A stretch of 64,000 nt of DNA from Nitratireductor alexandrii (GCF_004000215.1 NZ_RBVY01000005.1:62001-126000), one strand, 5' to 3'. Positions 44,548 to 53,722 are shown, numbered from the stretch's first letter. Made by a program: numbers and translations. The notes: generated by a model not told the origin, from the sequence alone.

Positions 44548-44817
44548 ATGACCGGCATGCTCGCCTTCGACCGCCTCGCGGCCCAGCGCAATGGCGACGG
44601 GCTGGACCCGCGCCTGCGCGCCTTGCTTGAGGACCAGTTCGAACGCCGGCGAGCCGGCATCGTCGATCTCAACAAAACGCGCTCTGCCGATCTTTGCCAG
44701 GCCGGTCCGAACCCGTCCCGCAACCGGCCGGCCCGGCTGCCGCCGGGCGTGGTATCCTTTCCCGAACCGGACACCGGCCGCTGCGCGCGCACGCCAACCC
44801 CCATCTTCAAAGCCTGA
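44548..44817 (+). CDS. Small hypothetical protein of the heme locus
   Basis: An 89-residue reading frame, with GAAAGGA at a good distance from its ATG, lying between tonB and the IsdG-like gene in the same direction. Third positions are GC-rich like the flanking genes. It has no membrane segment and no family I recognise; the N-terminal half looks helical (RLRALLEDQFERRRAGIVDL). It may be a real small protein or a fortuitous frame. Confidence 0.5.
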   Translation: MTGMLAFDRLAAQRNGDGLDPRLRALLEDQFERRRAGIVDLNKTRSADLCQAGPNPSRNRPARLPPGVVSFPEPDTGRCARTPTPIFKA

Positions 44818-44829
44818 AAGGACAGCGCC

Positions 44830-45144
44830 ATGTATATCGCCATGAACCGTTTCAAGGTCAAAGCCGGGTCCGAAGCCGATTTCGAACAAGTCTGGAAAGG
44901 GCGCGAGTCCAGCCTGTCGGAGATGGAAGGCTTCAAATCCTTCCACCTTCTGCGCGGGCCGCACAATGAGGACGAAGGCTATACGCTGTTTGCCTCCCAC
45001 ACGGTCTGGGCCAGCCAGGACGACTTCCTCGCCTGGACCAGATCGCAGCAATTCCGCGACGCCCACAAGAACGCCGGGTCCAACAAGCCGCTTTATCTCG
45101 GCCATCCCCAGTTCGAGGGGTTCTCGGTGGTCGAGGGCGCATAA
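44830..45144 (+). CDS. IsdG-like heme-degrading monooxygenase
   Basis: A 104-residue protein of the antibiotic-biosynthesis-monooxygenase fold. The heme-oxygenase triad of IsdG proteins (Asn, Trp, His) appears as N6, W69 and H79 at the expected spacing. FKSFHLLRG and FLAWTRSQQFRDAHK are typical. Together with the hmu genes this points to release of iron from imported heme, like HmuD/HmuQ of Bradyrhizobium. It starts 12 bases after the small frame upstream. Confidence 0.88.
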   Translation: MYIAMNRFKVKAGSEADFEQVWKGRESSLSEMEGFKSFHLLRGPHNEDEGYTLFASHTVWASQDDFLAWTRSQQFRDAHKNAGSNKPLYLGHPQFEGFSVVEGA

Positions 45145-45147
45145 AGA

Positions 45148-45522
45148 ATGCCGGATCATCCCGACCGGCTCGAGGCGCTTCCGGTCCTGCCTTCGCTCGA
45201 CCTCGACGAGACGCAGCGTTTCTATGGCGGCGAACTCGGCTTCACCGCGACCGTTTACCGGGAACACGACTATCTCATCCTGCGCCGCGACGAGGTCGAG
45301 CTGCATTTCTGGCTGACCGACGACCGCAGCCTGTGTGAGCGAAGCTCGGTCTATATTCGCGGCGGCGCCATCGGGCGCTGGCATGCCGACTATCGCCGCC
45401 GCGGTGTCAAAAACCTGTCGGACCTCGCCGTGCGGGCGTGGAACATGGAAGAGTTTTACATCCACGATCCGCACGGCAATCTGCTGCGTTTCGGCCGCGT
45501 TCCCCAGGCTGCGGCCGACTGA
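45148..45522 (+). CDS. VOC-family (glyoxalase/bleomycin resistance) protein
   Basis: A 124-residue single-module VOC protein with the strand VLPSLDLDETQRFYGGELGF and the C-terminal FYIHDPHGNLLRFGR. Its length and the WHADYRRRGV stretch resemble bleomycin-resistance-type proteins. It starts three bases after the heme monooxygenase and is likely the last gene of the transcript; its role there is unknown. Confidence 0.87.
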   Translation: MPDHPDRLEALPVLPSLDLDETQRFYGGELGFTATVYREHDYLILRRDEVELHFWLTDDRSLCERSSVYIRGGAIGRWHADYRRRGVKNLSDLAVRAWNMEEFYIHDPHGNLLRFGRVPQAAAD

Positions 45523-45570
45523 AGCGTTTCCAGGCGAAGTGGATACCGGTTCGCCGTCGGGAAACGCTTC
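45521..45570. repeat. Rhizobial-type palindromic element, hairpin 1
   Basis: Outer arms GAAGCGTTTCC (45521-45531) and GGAAACGCTTC (45560-45570) are exact complements; an inner stem GGCGAA/TTCGCC (45533-45538, 45550-45555) is nested inside. The loop contains GTGGATACCGG, the kind of core seen in common rhizobial intergenic palindromes. It begins inside the stop codon of the VOC gene. Confidence 0.7.
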
Positions 45571-45585
45571 AAAAACAATAATTTG

Positions 45586-45622
45586 GAGCCGATCTGCGAT
45601 TCCGTGAAAAGCAGATCGGCTC
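45586..45622. repeat. Palindromic element, hairpin 2
   Basis: A perfect 12-base stem, GAGCCGATCTGC / GCAGATCGGCTC, with a 13-base loop. It lies 15 bases after hairpin 1, between convergent genes, and could end transcription of both the heme locus and putA. The two hairpins together look like a mosaic repeat. Confidence 0.7.
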
Positions 45623-45648
45623 AAACGCGGACCCGGTTCGCTCCGCGC

Positions 45649-48600
45649 TCACACGGCGGCGAGCAGGCTCGCATTGCCGCCGGCCGCTGTCGTGTCGACG
45701 CACACCGCCCGCTCATGCGCATAGGCCGCCGGATCGATCACCTCCATCAGCACCGGCACGATCGGCCCGGTGCGCTGCGCAAGCTCTGTCCTGACTGCCC
45801 GCAGCGCCTCGTCCGCAGCCGCGAAGGCGACCACGTCGACGGCGATCTCCGACAGCACCGCCGGTGCCACCACGCCGTCGAGCGCGTTGACCGGCAGCCC
45901 CTTGGACAGAAGCGGCTGCAAGGCCTGCGTGGCCCCCGGCGCGACCGCCACGACCGCGTTGCCGGCGGCCAGCGCCTGCACGGTCTGGGCCAGGAGCATG
46001 TCGGGCTCCGGCCCCAGGCACAGCACCCGCCCGCGCGGCGGCAGCATCAAGGTGTTCGCCTCGCCGGTCGGCCCGGGCAGGTCGTAGGGTCCGAGATCGA
46101 GGCTGGCGGCGGCCGCCACCGCTTCGGCGCCCTTGCCGCGCAGATGCTTTCTCAGGATGGCGATGCGGTCGCCGCGTCCGGCCCAGCCATGCTTCACCGG
46201 ATCGACGAAATGTTCCGCGATCATGGTGGCGTTGACCGGCTCGCCCACCGCCGGCGCCGGACGGTCTGCGCCGGTCTTGCGGAAACGGCCCAGATAATGC
46301 GGCCCGCCCGCCTTCGGCCCGGTGCCCGACAATCCCTCGCCACCGAACGGCTGCGCGCCGACGACGGCGCCGATCTGGTTGCGGTTGACATAGAGATTGC
46401 CGGCATGCACGCCGTCGACGAAACGCTGCACGCGCTCCTCGATGCGCGTATGCAGGCCGAAGGTCAGCCCGTAGCCCTTCAGGTTGACCGCCGCGATCAC
46501 CCGGTCGATCTCGTCGGCCCCAAAAGTCGCCACGTGCAGCACGGGTCCGAAAATCTCGCGCTCCAATTCGCCGATCCCCGACACGCGCACGATGTGCGGG
46601 GCCACGAACCGGCCCTCGGCTGGCACCGGCAGCTTGAGCGCGACCTTGCCCTTGGCCTCCATCTCGGCGCAATAGGCGCTGATCGTCGTCTGCGCCTCGT
46701 CGTCGATCACCGGACCGACATCGCAGGCGATGTCGCGCGGATCGCCGACCACCAGCGCCTCGGCCGCCCCGCGCAGCATCTCCATCATCTTCTTTTCGAC
46801 GTCCTTTTGCACGTAAAGCACGCGCAGCGCCGAGCAGCGCTGGCCGGCGCTCTGGAACGACGAGGCGAGAATGTCGCGCACAGCCTGTTCGGGCAGAGCG
46901 GTCGAGTCCACCACCATGGCGTTGAGCCCGCCGGTTTCGGCGATCAGCATCGCGTCCGGCGGCGCCGTCTCGGCGAGCTGGCGCTCGATCAGCCGTGCGA
47001 CCTCGGTCGAGCCGGTAAAACAGACCCCCGCGATCTCGGGCCGGGCCACCAGCGGCGCGCCCACCGACGGGCCGTCACCCGGCAAAAGCTGCAGGATTGC
47101 GGCGGGAATGCCGGCCTCGTGCAGGAGCGCCACCGCCCTGGCGGCGATCAGCGGCGTCTGCTCCGCCGGCTTGGCGATCACCGCATTGCCGGTGACGAGC
47201 GCTGCCGCGATCTGGCCGGTGAAGATGGCGAGCGGAAAATTCCACGGCGAGATGCAGGCGATCACCCCGCGCGCCTGGCTGTTGGGCTCCGCCTTCGCCG
47301 CCTCGGCCGCATAATAGCGCAGGAAATCGACCGCCTCGCGCAGTTCCGCCACGCCGTCGGCCAGCGTCTTGCCGGCCTCGCGGTTGCACAGCGCGAAAAA
47401 CTCCGCGGCATTGTCCTCGTAAAGATCGGCGGCTTTGGCAAGCATCGCCGCGCGCGTCGCGACCGGCAGCCTGGTCCAATCCGGCTGCGCGGTGGCCGCG
47501 ACCCGGACCGCGTCCTTGACGATGTCCGCCGTCGCCTCCTCCACCGTGCCGACCGTGTCGTCGGGCCGGGCCGGATTGACGATCGCCCGTTTCGCGCCCG
47601 CGCCGGCGGCCGGCGTGATCGGTTTTGCCGTCCACACAAAACCGGCATCGAACGGCTTACGGGCCGCCTCGATCTCGGCGAATGCGACCGGGTCTGTCAG
47701 GTCCCATCCCCTGGCATTGCGCCGTCCGCCGCCATAAATCTCGGCCGGCATCGGGATTGCCGGATTGTGGGCGCGGCCCTGGCCGGCGATCACGGCGAAC
47801 GGATCGCGCGCAATCTCCTCCGCGCTCACCTCCTCGTCGACGATCTGGTGCACGAACGAGGAATTGGCCCCGTTTTCGAGCAACCGGCGCACGAGATAGG
47901 CCAGAAGGTCGGAATGCGCGCCGACCGGCGCATAGATGCGGCAGCGCGTGCCTTCGCGCTTGCGCACCGCCTCGTGCAGCGCCTCGCCCATGCCGTGCAG
48001 GCGCTGGAACTCGAAGCTGCTTCTGTCGTCGGCGATCGCCAGGATCGCGGCCACGGTGTGGGCGTTGTGGGTGGCGAATTGCGGATAGATGCGGTCGGTC
48101 ATGGCGAGCAGCTTGCGCGCGCAGGCGATGTAGGACACGTCGGTGTTGACCTTGCGGGTGAACACCGGATAGCCGGCAAGCCCAAGCACCTGGGCGCGCT
48201 TGATCTCGGTATCCCAATAGGCGCCCTTGACGAGCCGCACCATGATCCTGCGGTCGAGCTTTTCGGCGAGCGCGTGCAGCCAGTCGATGACGAAGGCCGC
48301 GCGCGGCCCGTAGGCCTGCACGACCACGCCGAACCCATCCCAGCCGGCGAGCTCCGGATCGGCCAGCACCTGTTCGATCACGTCGAGCGACAGGTCGAGC
48401 CGGTCGGCCTCCTCCGCGTCGATATTGAGCCCCATGCGGGCATCGCGCGCGGCATGAGCGAGCGCGCTGAGACGCTCGACCATCACCGGCAGCATGCGTT
48501 CGCGCTGGGCGAATTCGTAACGCGGATGCAGTGCCGAGAGCTTGACCGAAATGCCGGGATTGCGGCGAATATCGTCGCCCGAAGCATGCGCGGCCAGAGC

Positions 48601-49266
48601 CGCGATCGCATCGGCATAGGCGCGATGATACCGCTTGGCGTCGGTTTCCGTACGCGCCGCCTCGCCGAGCATGTCGTAGGAATAGAGATAGGCTTTCTGC
48701 GTGTAGGCGCGGCCGCGCTTGACCGCTTCGGCGATGGTGCGGCCAAGCACGAACTGCTCGCCCATCTCGCGCATCGCCGCCGACACCGCGGTGCGGATCA
48801 CCGGTTCGCCGAGCCGGCGCACCATCCCGCGCAGGGTGCGTTCGATGCCGCCCTCGCCTTCCTCCAGAACCCGTCCGGTCAGCATCAGCGCCCAGGTCGA
48901 GGCGTTGACGAAGATCGAGCTCGATTCGCCCGAATGCGCCGACCAGTCGTGCGGCGCGATCTTGTCGCGGATCAGATCGTCGACGGTCTCGGCGTCGGGC
49001 ACCCTGAGCAGCGCCTCCGCCAGGCACATCAGCGCCACGCCCTCCTTGGTCGAAAGCCCGTATTCGGACAAGAACACTTCCATCATCTGCGGATCGGACG
49101 AACCGCGTACGGCCCGTACCAGATCTGCCGCCCGCGCCGAGATCGCCTCACGCTCGTCGGCCTGCAATCCGGCCAGCGCGACTAGGCGCGCGAGCGCGGC
49201 ATCCTCGTCGGACAGATAATTGGCGCGGATCAGCGCCCGATGCTTTGAAAGTGCGGACATCGTCAT
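45649..49266 (-). CDS. putA: Bifunctional proline dehydrogenase / L-glutamate-5-semialdehyde dehydrogenase
   Basis: A 1205-residue PutA turning proline into glutamate. The FAD-dependent proline dehydrogenase barrel covers about residues 190-480 (SVKLSALHPRYEF, MVRLVKGAYWDTEIKRAQ, RLHGMGEALHE). The aldehyde dehydrogenase covers about 560-1000, with the glutamate in AETGGLNAM and the cysteine in SAGQRCSALR. A degenerate C-terminal domain follows, as in type B PutA. There is no N-terminal ribbon-helix-helix, so it is not its own repressor; the divergent Lrp-type gene fills that role. GAGGAGG precedes ATG 49266; ATG 49260 is an alternative. Confidence 0.96.
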   Translation of the reverse strand: MTMSALSKHRALIRANYLSDEDAALARLVALAGLQADEREAISARAADLVRAVRGSSDPQMMEVFLSEYGLSTKEGVALMCLAEALLRVPDAETVDDLIRDKIAPHDWSAHSGESSSIFVNASTWALMLTGRVLEEGEGGIERTLRGMVRRLGEPVIRTAVSAAMREMGEQFVLGRTIAEAVKRGRAYTQKAYLYSYDMLGEAARTETDAKRYHRAYADAIAALAAHASGDDIRRNPGISVKLSALHPRYEFAQRERMLPVMVERLSALAHAARDARMGLNIDAEEADRLDLSLDVIEQVLADPELAGWDGFGVVVQAYGPRAAFVIDWLHALAEKLDRRIMVRLVKGAYWDTEIKRAQVLGLAGYPVFTRKVNTDVSYIACARKLLAMTDRIYPQFATHNAHTVAAILAIADDRSSFEFQRLHGMGEALHEAVRKREGTRCRIYAPVGAHSDLLAYLVRRLLENGANSSFVHQIVDEEVSAEEIARDPFAVIAGQGRAHNPAIPMPAEIYGGGRRNARGWDLTDPVAFAEIEAARKPFDAGFVWTAKPITPAAGAGAKRAIVNPARPDDTVGTVEEATADIVKDAVRVAATAQPDWTRLPVATRAAMLAKAADLYEDNAAEFFALCNREAGKTLADGVAELREAVDFLRYYAAEAAKAEPNSQARGVIACISPWNFPLAIFTGQIAAALVTGNAVIAKPAEQTPLIAARAVALLHEAGIPAAILQLLPGDGPSVGAPLVARPEIAGVCFTGSTEVARLIERQLAETAPPDAMLIAETGGLNAMVVDSTALPEQAVRDILASSFQSAGQRCSALRVLYVQKDVEKKMMEMLRGAAEALVVGDPRDIACDVGPVIDDEAQTTISAYCAEMEAKGKVALKLPVPAEGRFVAPHIVRVSGIGELEREIFGPVLHVATFGADEIDRVIAAVNLKGYGLTFGLHTRIEERVQRFVDGVHAGNLYVNRNQIGAVVGAQPFGGEGLSGTGPKAGGPHYLGRFRKTGADRPAPAVGEPVNATMIAEHFVDPVKHGWAGRGDRIAILRKHLRGKGAEAVAAAASLDLGPYDLPGPTGEANTLMLPPRGRVLCLGPEPDMLLAQTVQALAAGNAVVAVAPGATQALQPLLSKGLPVNALDGVVAPAVLSEIAVDVVAFAAADEALRAVRTELAQRTGPIVPVLMEVIDPAAYAHERAVCVDTTAAGGNASLLAAV

Positions 49267-49438
49267 GGACCTCCTCTCGTCACAATAGGCTTGCCTGCAG
49301 CGGAGCGGTCAAGCCGGGCCATCGGTGACGGTCATACCATTGAACCGGGCCTGGCAACGCCTGAATTTCTGGTCATTTCAGATCGAACGAGCTATTTCTT
49401 CATATCAATATAATTCGATAAGACGGCAAGAGTAGACC

Positions 49439-49888
49439 ATGACAGATCGTTTGGACCGCATCGACCGCAACATCGTCGCGGCGCTGGCGCGCCAGGGCCG
49501 GCTGTCCATGGCCGAACTCGCCGCCAAGGTCGGCCTGTCCAAGACGCCGGTGCAGGCGCGGGTCCGGCGGCTGGAGGCCGACGGTTACATTCGCGGCTAC
49601 GCGGCGATCGTCGATCGCGAACGCATGGGCGAAGGCCACATCGCCTTCGTCCAGGTCAAGCTCTCCGACACCCGTTCGGCCGCGCTCGACGCCTTCAACC
49701 GCGCCGTACTCGGCGTGCCCGAGATCGAGCAGTGCCACATGATCGCGGCGAGCTTCGACTATCTGCTGAAGGTGCGTACCAGGGACATCGCCGCCTATCG
49801 CCGCGTGCTCGGCGAAAAGATCTCCGCCCTGCCCCATGTGGCACAGACCTCGACCTATGTGGCGATGGAAACCGTCAAGGACCGCTGA
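49439..49888 (+). CDS. putR: Lrp/AsnC-family regulator (PutR)
   Basis: A 149-residue Lrp/AsnC protein: helix-turn-helix DRIDRNIVAALARQGRLSMA ... KVGLSKTPVQARVRRLEADGYI, then a RAM ligand domain (GVPEIEQCHMIAASFDYLLKV). It is divergent from putA, exactly the arrangement of the proline-activated PutR in Agrobacterium and Rhodobacter. The 172-base gap contains an AT-rich stretch (49388-49420), but no clean Lrp palindrome was found. Confidence 0.92.
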   Translation: MTDRLDRIDRNIVAALARQGRLSMAELAAKVGLSKTPVQARVRRLEADGYIRGYAAIVDRERMGEGHIAFVQVKLSDTRSAALDAFNRAVLGVPEIEQCHMIAASFDYLLKVRTRDIAAYRRVLGEKISALPHVAQTSTYVAMETVKDR

Positions 49889-49911
49889 CGGAGACGTTCA
49901 AAACCGAAGGC

Positions 49912-51117
49912 CTAGTTCAGCGTCTTCAGAAACGCCACCAGCGCCGCCTTGCCGCGCTCGGTCAGCCGCACCGGCCGCAGCTCGCTTGTGCCGGCCGGCG
50001 ATGTCGGCGCGTTCGCATAGTGCTCGACCACCGCCTCCAGTGTTGCGATCTGCCCGGCATGCATGTAGGGCGCGCGCAGCGCCACGCCCCGCAGCGACGG
50101 CGTCTTGAACGCCCGTTCCAGCTCGGGACCGTCGCGCAGCATGAAACGCAGCTCCGCACAGTCGCCTTCGGCTGCGTCGCTGAAATCGCCCTGGCAGTTG
50201 AACGGGTCGGCCAGAAGCCGCGCAATCGCACCCGCGCGCTCGCGGCCTGCCGGCGCCTGCGGATCGTCGGCAACGCCGGTATTGTGGAAATGGTCGTCGG
50301 TGAAGCGCGGTCCGTTGTGGCATTCCAGACAGTTGGCGCTGCCGACGAACAGTCGGAGCCCTTCCCGTTCGAGATCGCTGAAGGCGGCATCGCCTTCGGG
50401 CGGCTCGCCGCGCGCGAGCGCGGCCGCATAGCGGTCGAAGCGCGTCTTGACCGGCGGGATCGTGCGTTCGAAGGCCGCGATCGCCTTGCCGACATTGGCG
50501 AAAGCGCCGTTGACGGCCCGTCGCGCCGTCTCGTCCAGCCCGGCCCAGGCCGCCCGCTCTGCCGCGGTGCCGAACGGGCCGGCCGCGGCCGGCAGAACCG
50601 CAAGCGCCGGCAGCGGCCCGAACGCCGCCTCGTAGCCGGCGCGATGATGGCGCGCGACCAACCGGACGACGCCGGTGCGCGTCAGCCCGTGCTCGAGCGG
50701 GTTTTCCAGCGGCTCGAGCGCCTGGCTCCACAGCGAATCCTTGCGCCCGTCCCAGAAGAAGAACAGGTTCCACGCCAAGCCGGCGAGCGGCATGGTGCGG
50801 CGCGGGCCGGTGCCGAGCGCCTGGGCGCGCGGCAGGTCGTCCTGGAACTGACGCTGCGGATCGTGGCAGGTGGCGCAGGCGACGGCGCCGTTGGCGCTCA
50901 GCCGCGTGTCGAAAAACAGCGCCTCGCCGAGGGCGGCCGAGCCCGGATCGTCGGCCACCTTGTTGGAAACGGATGGCGGCACCGCGCCGAGGGCGGCCAG
51001 CGACAGCGAGGCGACGGCCTCGCGCTCGGCCAGGGTCAGCCCGCCCTCGCCGCAGCCGCCGAGCAGCACCGGCGCGGCGGCGACAAGGACGCGGGCAAGT
51101 GTGTTCAGGCTGACCAT
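49912..51117 (-). CDS. Cytochrome c peroxidase / MauG-family di-heme lipoprotein
   Basis: A 401-residue di-heme protein. The N-terminus is a lipoprotein signal with lipobox LLGGC (C22). Heme sites are CATCH at residues 81-85 and CLECH at 263-267. The stretch RRTMPLAGLAWNLFFFWDGRKDSL is typical of MauG/CcpA proteins, and MHAG near residue 355 supplies a likely distal methionine. It probably reduces peroxide or oxidises a protein partner in the periplasm. It follows the YtkA-like gene by ten bases. Confidence 0.92.
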   Translation of the reverse strand: MVSLNTLARVLVAAAPVLLGGCGEGGLTLAEREAVASLSLAALGAVPPSVSNKVADDPGSAALGEALFFDTRLSANGAVACATCHDPQRQFQDDLPRAQALGTGPRRTMPLAGLAWNLFFFWDGRKDSLWSQALEPLENPLEHGLTRTGVVRLVARHHRAGYEAAFGPLPALAVLPAAAGPFGTAAERAAWAGLDETARRAVNGAFANVGKAIAAFERTIPPVKTRFDRYAAALARGEPPEGDAAFSDLEREGLRLFVGSANCLECHNGPRFTDDHFHNTGVADDPQAPAGRERAGAIARLLADPFNCQGDFSDAAEGDCAELRFMLRDGPELERAFKTPSLRGVALRAPYMHAGQIATLEAVVEHYANAPTSPAGTSELRPVRLTERGKAALVAFLKTLN

Positions 51118-51127
51118 GGTCTCGCGG

Positions 51128-51559
51128 TCACAGTCTTATGTTGAAGCGGACCGTATCCTCGCCGGGTTCGGCCCGGACGGTGAAATCCAGCACCCACCAG
51201 CCGCCCATGTTGAACCGCACCCCGTGGATCCGGTAGCGCCCATCGCCGAGATAGGCGGTCATCTCAGGGCTGGTCGGCAGGCCGTGGCCGTGATCGGGCA
51301 TGCCGCCGCCGACCTCGATCTGCGCGTCCTCGACAGGCGTTCCGTCCGGCACGGTCAGCGTCAACACCCAGCCATGCAGCTCGCCGGTCTCGACGGGTTC
51401 GGCCTCGGGCGCGATCGCGACGACGTAAAGGCCGTTCACGGTCGGTTTCGAACGCGCCAGATCGAGCGTCTCCGAGCCCGTCCCGCCGGGATCGTAGAAA
51501 TAGATCACGCCGAGGGCCAGCACGGCCGCGGCAACGAGGGCGACAAGGAATCTGCTCAT
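51128..51559 (-). CDS. YtkA/FixH-like membrane-anchored protein
   Basis: A 143-residue protein with an N-terminal membrane anchor (FLVALVAAAVLALGVIYFY) and an immunoglobulin-like periplasmic domain. The domain contains VEDAQIEVGGGMPDHGHGLPTSPEM, the YtkA-like signature, where histidines and methionines could bind a metal such as copper. AAGGAG precedes ATG 51559. It is the first gene of a two-gene unit with the di-heme peroxidase, so it may supply or protect metal for a periplasmic redox process (inferred). Confidence 0.8.
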   Translation of the reverse strand: MSRFLVALVAAAVLALGVIYFYDPGGTGSETLDLARSKPTVNGLYVVAIAPEAEPVETGELHGWVLTLTVPDGTPVEDAQIEVGGGMPDHGHGLPTSPEMTAYLGDGRYRIHGVRFNMGGWWVLDFTVRAEPGEDTVRFNIRL

Positions 51560-51717
51560 GTCTCCTTTTCGAACCAAATCGCCCCGAACACAACCGCTGC
51601 GCGGCGTCCGGGCGGCGGCAGTACGCACCACCGCACTCTCGCAACGACCCAATCCGACAATCGACAGCAGAGCGTCGACCCGTGTAGGAGCAAGGTCCAG
51701 GATCGGAGAAAGACGGA

Positions 51718-52647
51718 ATGCGGGCAGGACATATCGCGGCGGTTGGGGAATGCATGCTGGAACTCGCCGGCGCCGAGGACGGATTGTGGCGCATGGGCCA
51801 TGCCGGCGACACGTTCAACACGCTGTGGGCGCTCCGCGCGCTGACCGACACCGCGCAGGCATGTGACTACGTGTCGGCCTTCGGCGACGATCCGTTCTCG
51901 GCCGCCCAGATCGCCTTCATGCGCGAAAACGGCATCGGCGTCGCCGCGAGCCCGAAAATCGCCGGTGCCCGCCCCGGCCTTTACGCCATCACGCTCGATG
52001 GCGCGGAACGTTCCTTTACCTACTGGCGCTCCGACGCCGCCGCCCGCCGGCTCGCGGACGACGCAGGCCCGTTGACGAAAAGCCTTCAAAACCGGATGCT
52101 TATCTATTTTTCCGGAATCACTTTGGCAATTCTCGAGGCGCCCGCCCGCCGGCGACTGTTCGACGCGCTCGCCACAGCGCGCGCCGCCGGCGCGACGGTT
52201 GCCTTCGATCCCAATTACCGGCCGCGCCTGTGGCCGTCGGCCGCCGCCGCCAAGGCCGCGATCGGCGAGGCGCTGGCGCTCACCGACATCGCCCTGCCGA
52301 CCTTTCCCGACGAAAACGCGCTGTTCGCCGACCCAAAGCCGCAGGCGACCGCCGACCGGCTGGCCAAGGCCGGCATCGCCGAGATCGTCGTCAAGGACGG
52401 CGCCGATCCCGCGCTGGTTGTCTGCAATGGCCGCGCCGAACCGATTGCCGCCGTCGCGGTGGAAAACCCGGTCGACACCACCGGCGCCGGCGATTCCTTC
52501 AATGGCGGCTATCTGGCCGCGCGGCTTTCCGGCCATCCGCCGCACGCGGCGGCGCGGCGCGCCCACCAGGTCGCGGCGGCCGTGGTCCAGGTGCGCGGCG
52601 CGCTGGCGCCGTTTTCGATCCTGCGGGCGGCGTTCGAGCCTATCTGA
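51718..52647 (+). CDS. kdgK: 2-keto-3-deoxygluconate kinase
   Basis: A 309-residue PfkB-family kinase that phosphorylates KDG at C6 for aldolase cleavage. It matches KdgK throughout: AVGECMLELAG, YWRSDAAARRLA, YFSGITLAILE, VAFDPNYRPRLW and the catalytic-base region DTTGAGDSFNGGY. GGAGAAAG precedes the ATG. The 3' end overlaps galM by eight bases in a convergent arrangement. Because C6 carries a sulfonate in the sulfosugar analogue, this enzyme would not fit a sulfo-Entner-Doudoroff route; it more likely serves ordinary sugar acids. Confidence 0.94.
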   Translation: MRAGHIAAVGECMLELAGAEDGLWRMGHAGDTFNTLWALRALTDTAQACDYVSAFGDDPFSAAQIAFMRENGIGVAASPKIAGARPGLYAITLDGAERSFTYWRSDAAARRLADDAGPLTKSLQNRMLIYFSGITLAILEAPARRRLFDALATARAAGATVAFDPNYRPRLWPSAAAAKAAIGEALALTDIALPTFPDENALFADPKPQATADRLAKAGIAEIVVKDGADPALVVCNGRAEPIAAVAVENPVDTTGAGDSFNGGYLAARLSGHPPHAAARRAHQVAAAVVQVRGALAPFSILRAAFEPI

Positions 52648-53656
52648 AACGGTATTCCGTCACCTGGCGGTAGCGGTCGCCGGGCCACAGCACGGCCTGC
52701 GGAAAATAGGGCCGGTTCGGCGAGTCCGGCCAGACCTGCGGTTCGAGGCAGAAACCGGCATGCGCACGGTAGCGGCGCCCGCCGAGCCCTGCGGCCTGCG
52801 GCGCGAGCTTGTGGCCGGCGTAAAACTGGATGCCGGGCTCGGTGGTCCACACCTCCATCTCCACGCCCGAATGCGCGCTCTGCACCCAGGCCGCCTGGCG
52901 CAGGGGTCCGCGCGCGGCCGCCAGGCAGAAATTGTGGTCGTAGGCGAGTTGAGCGTTGTGTTCGTCGGCATGGCGGATCGGCCGCGGCAGCAAAAAGTCG
53001 AACGCCGTGCCTTCCACCGGCGCCACCACCCCGGTCGGGATCATCTCCGCGTCGACCGGCAGATAGGCCGAGGCCGCGATCATCGCCCGATGATCCAGAA
53101 TATCGCCGCTGCCGCCATCGTCGAGGTTGAAATAGGAGTGATGGGCGAGATTGCACAGCGTCGGCGCGTCGGCGGTCGCGCTCAGTTCCACCGACAGCGT
53201 GCCTGGAAGCTTCAGCCGGTAGGTGCACGACAATTCGAGGTCGCCCGGAAACCCCATCGTGCCGTCGGTGTCCTTGAGCGACAGCGCGACGAAATCCGCG
53301 CCGTGGGCGGCGAGTTGCCAGACCCGCTTGCCGATCCCCGCCGACCCGCCGTGCAGCGTGTGCTTGCCCAGAAAATTGCGGTCGGTCTCGAAGCGCTGGC
53401 CTTCGATGGTGAAATGTCCGTCGCGGATGCGGTTGGCGTAGCGTCCGGCGATCGCGCCGAAATAGGGCGAGTGCGCCGGATAATCGGCAAAATTTTCGAA
53501 GCCCAGCACCAGCGGCGCGTCATGGCCCGACAAACGCAGATCCTGGACGACGGCGCCCCATGTCAGGATGTTGGCCCGCAGGCCGCCGCCGGAAATGGCG
53601 AGACGGTGCACCGCCTCGCCCGCCTCGGTCGTGCCGAACATTTCCGGGCCTGCCAT
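52640..53656 (-). CDS. galM: Aldose 1-epimerase (mutarotase)
   Basis: A 338-residue galactose-mutarotase-type enzyme interconverting sugar anomers. The catalytic histidine is in LAHHSYFNLDD and the glutamate in TTEPGIQFYAG; GRYANRIRDGHF and LHGG are conserved. It lies 66 bases downstream of the GabD-family gene and is probably the last gene of that transcript. In sulfoquinovose clusters an enzyme of this family acts as the sugar's mutarotase, which is one reading of its position here. Confidence 0.92.
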   Translation of the reverse strand: MAGPEMFGTTEAGEAVHRLAISGGGLRANILTWGAVVQDLRLSGHDAPLVLGFENFADYPAHSPYFGAIAGRYANRIRDGHFTIEGQRFETDRNFLGKHTLHGGSAGIGKRVWQLAAHGADFVALSLKDTDGTMGFPGDLELSCTYRLKLPGTLSVELSATADAPTLCNLAHHSYFNLDDGGSGDILDHRAMIAASAYLPVDAEMIPTGVVAPVEGTAFDFLLPRPIRHADEHNAQLAYDHNFCLAAARGPLRQAAWVQSAHSGVEMEVWTTEPGIQFYAGHKLAPQAAGLGGRRYRAHAGFCLEPQVWPDSPNRPYFPQAVLWPGDRYRQVTEYRFR

Positions 53657-53722
53657 GTCCAGCTCCGTCGATGGCCGTCTTCGGTGGATCGCCGGCCCCG
53701 CGGGGCCGGCGGCTGCGTAGCA

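Noticed and set aside
45583-49185. Plus-strand open frame of 1200 codons
   Set aside because: It mirrors putA on the other strand and has no recognisable domain.
49331-49341. CGGTCATACCA as a fifth copy of the GntR palindrome
   Set aside because: One arm is CGGT instead of TGGT and the location, between putA and putR, does not fit the sugar regulon.
49267-49438. Lrp-type operator between putA and putR
   Set aside because: An AT-rich stretch is present, but no convincing palindrome or repeat could be identified by eye.
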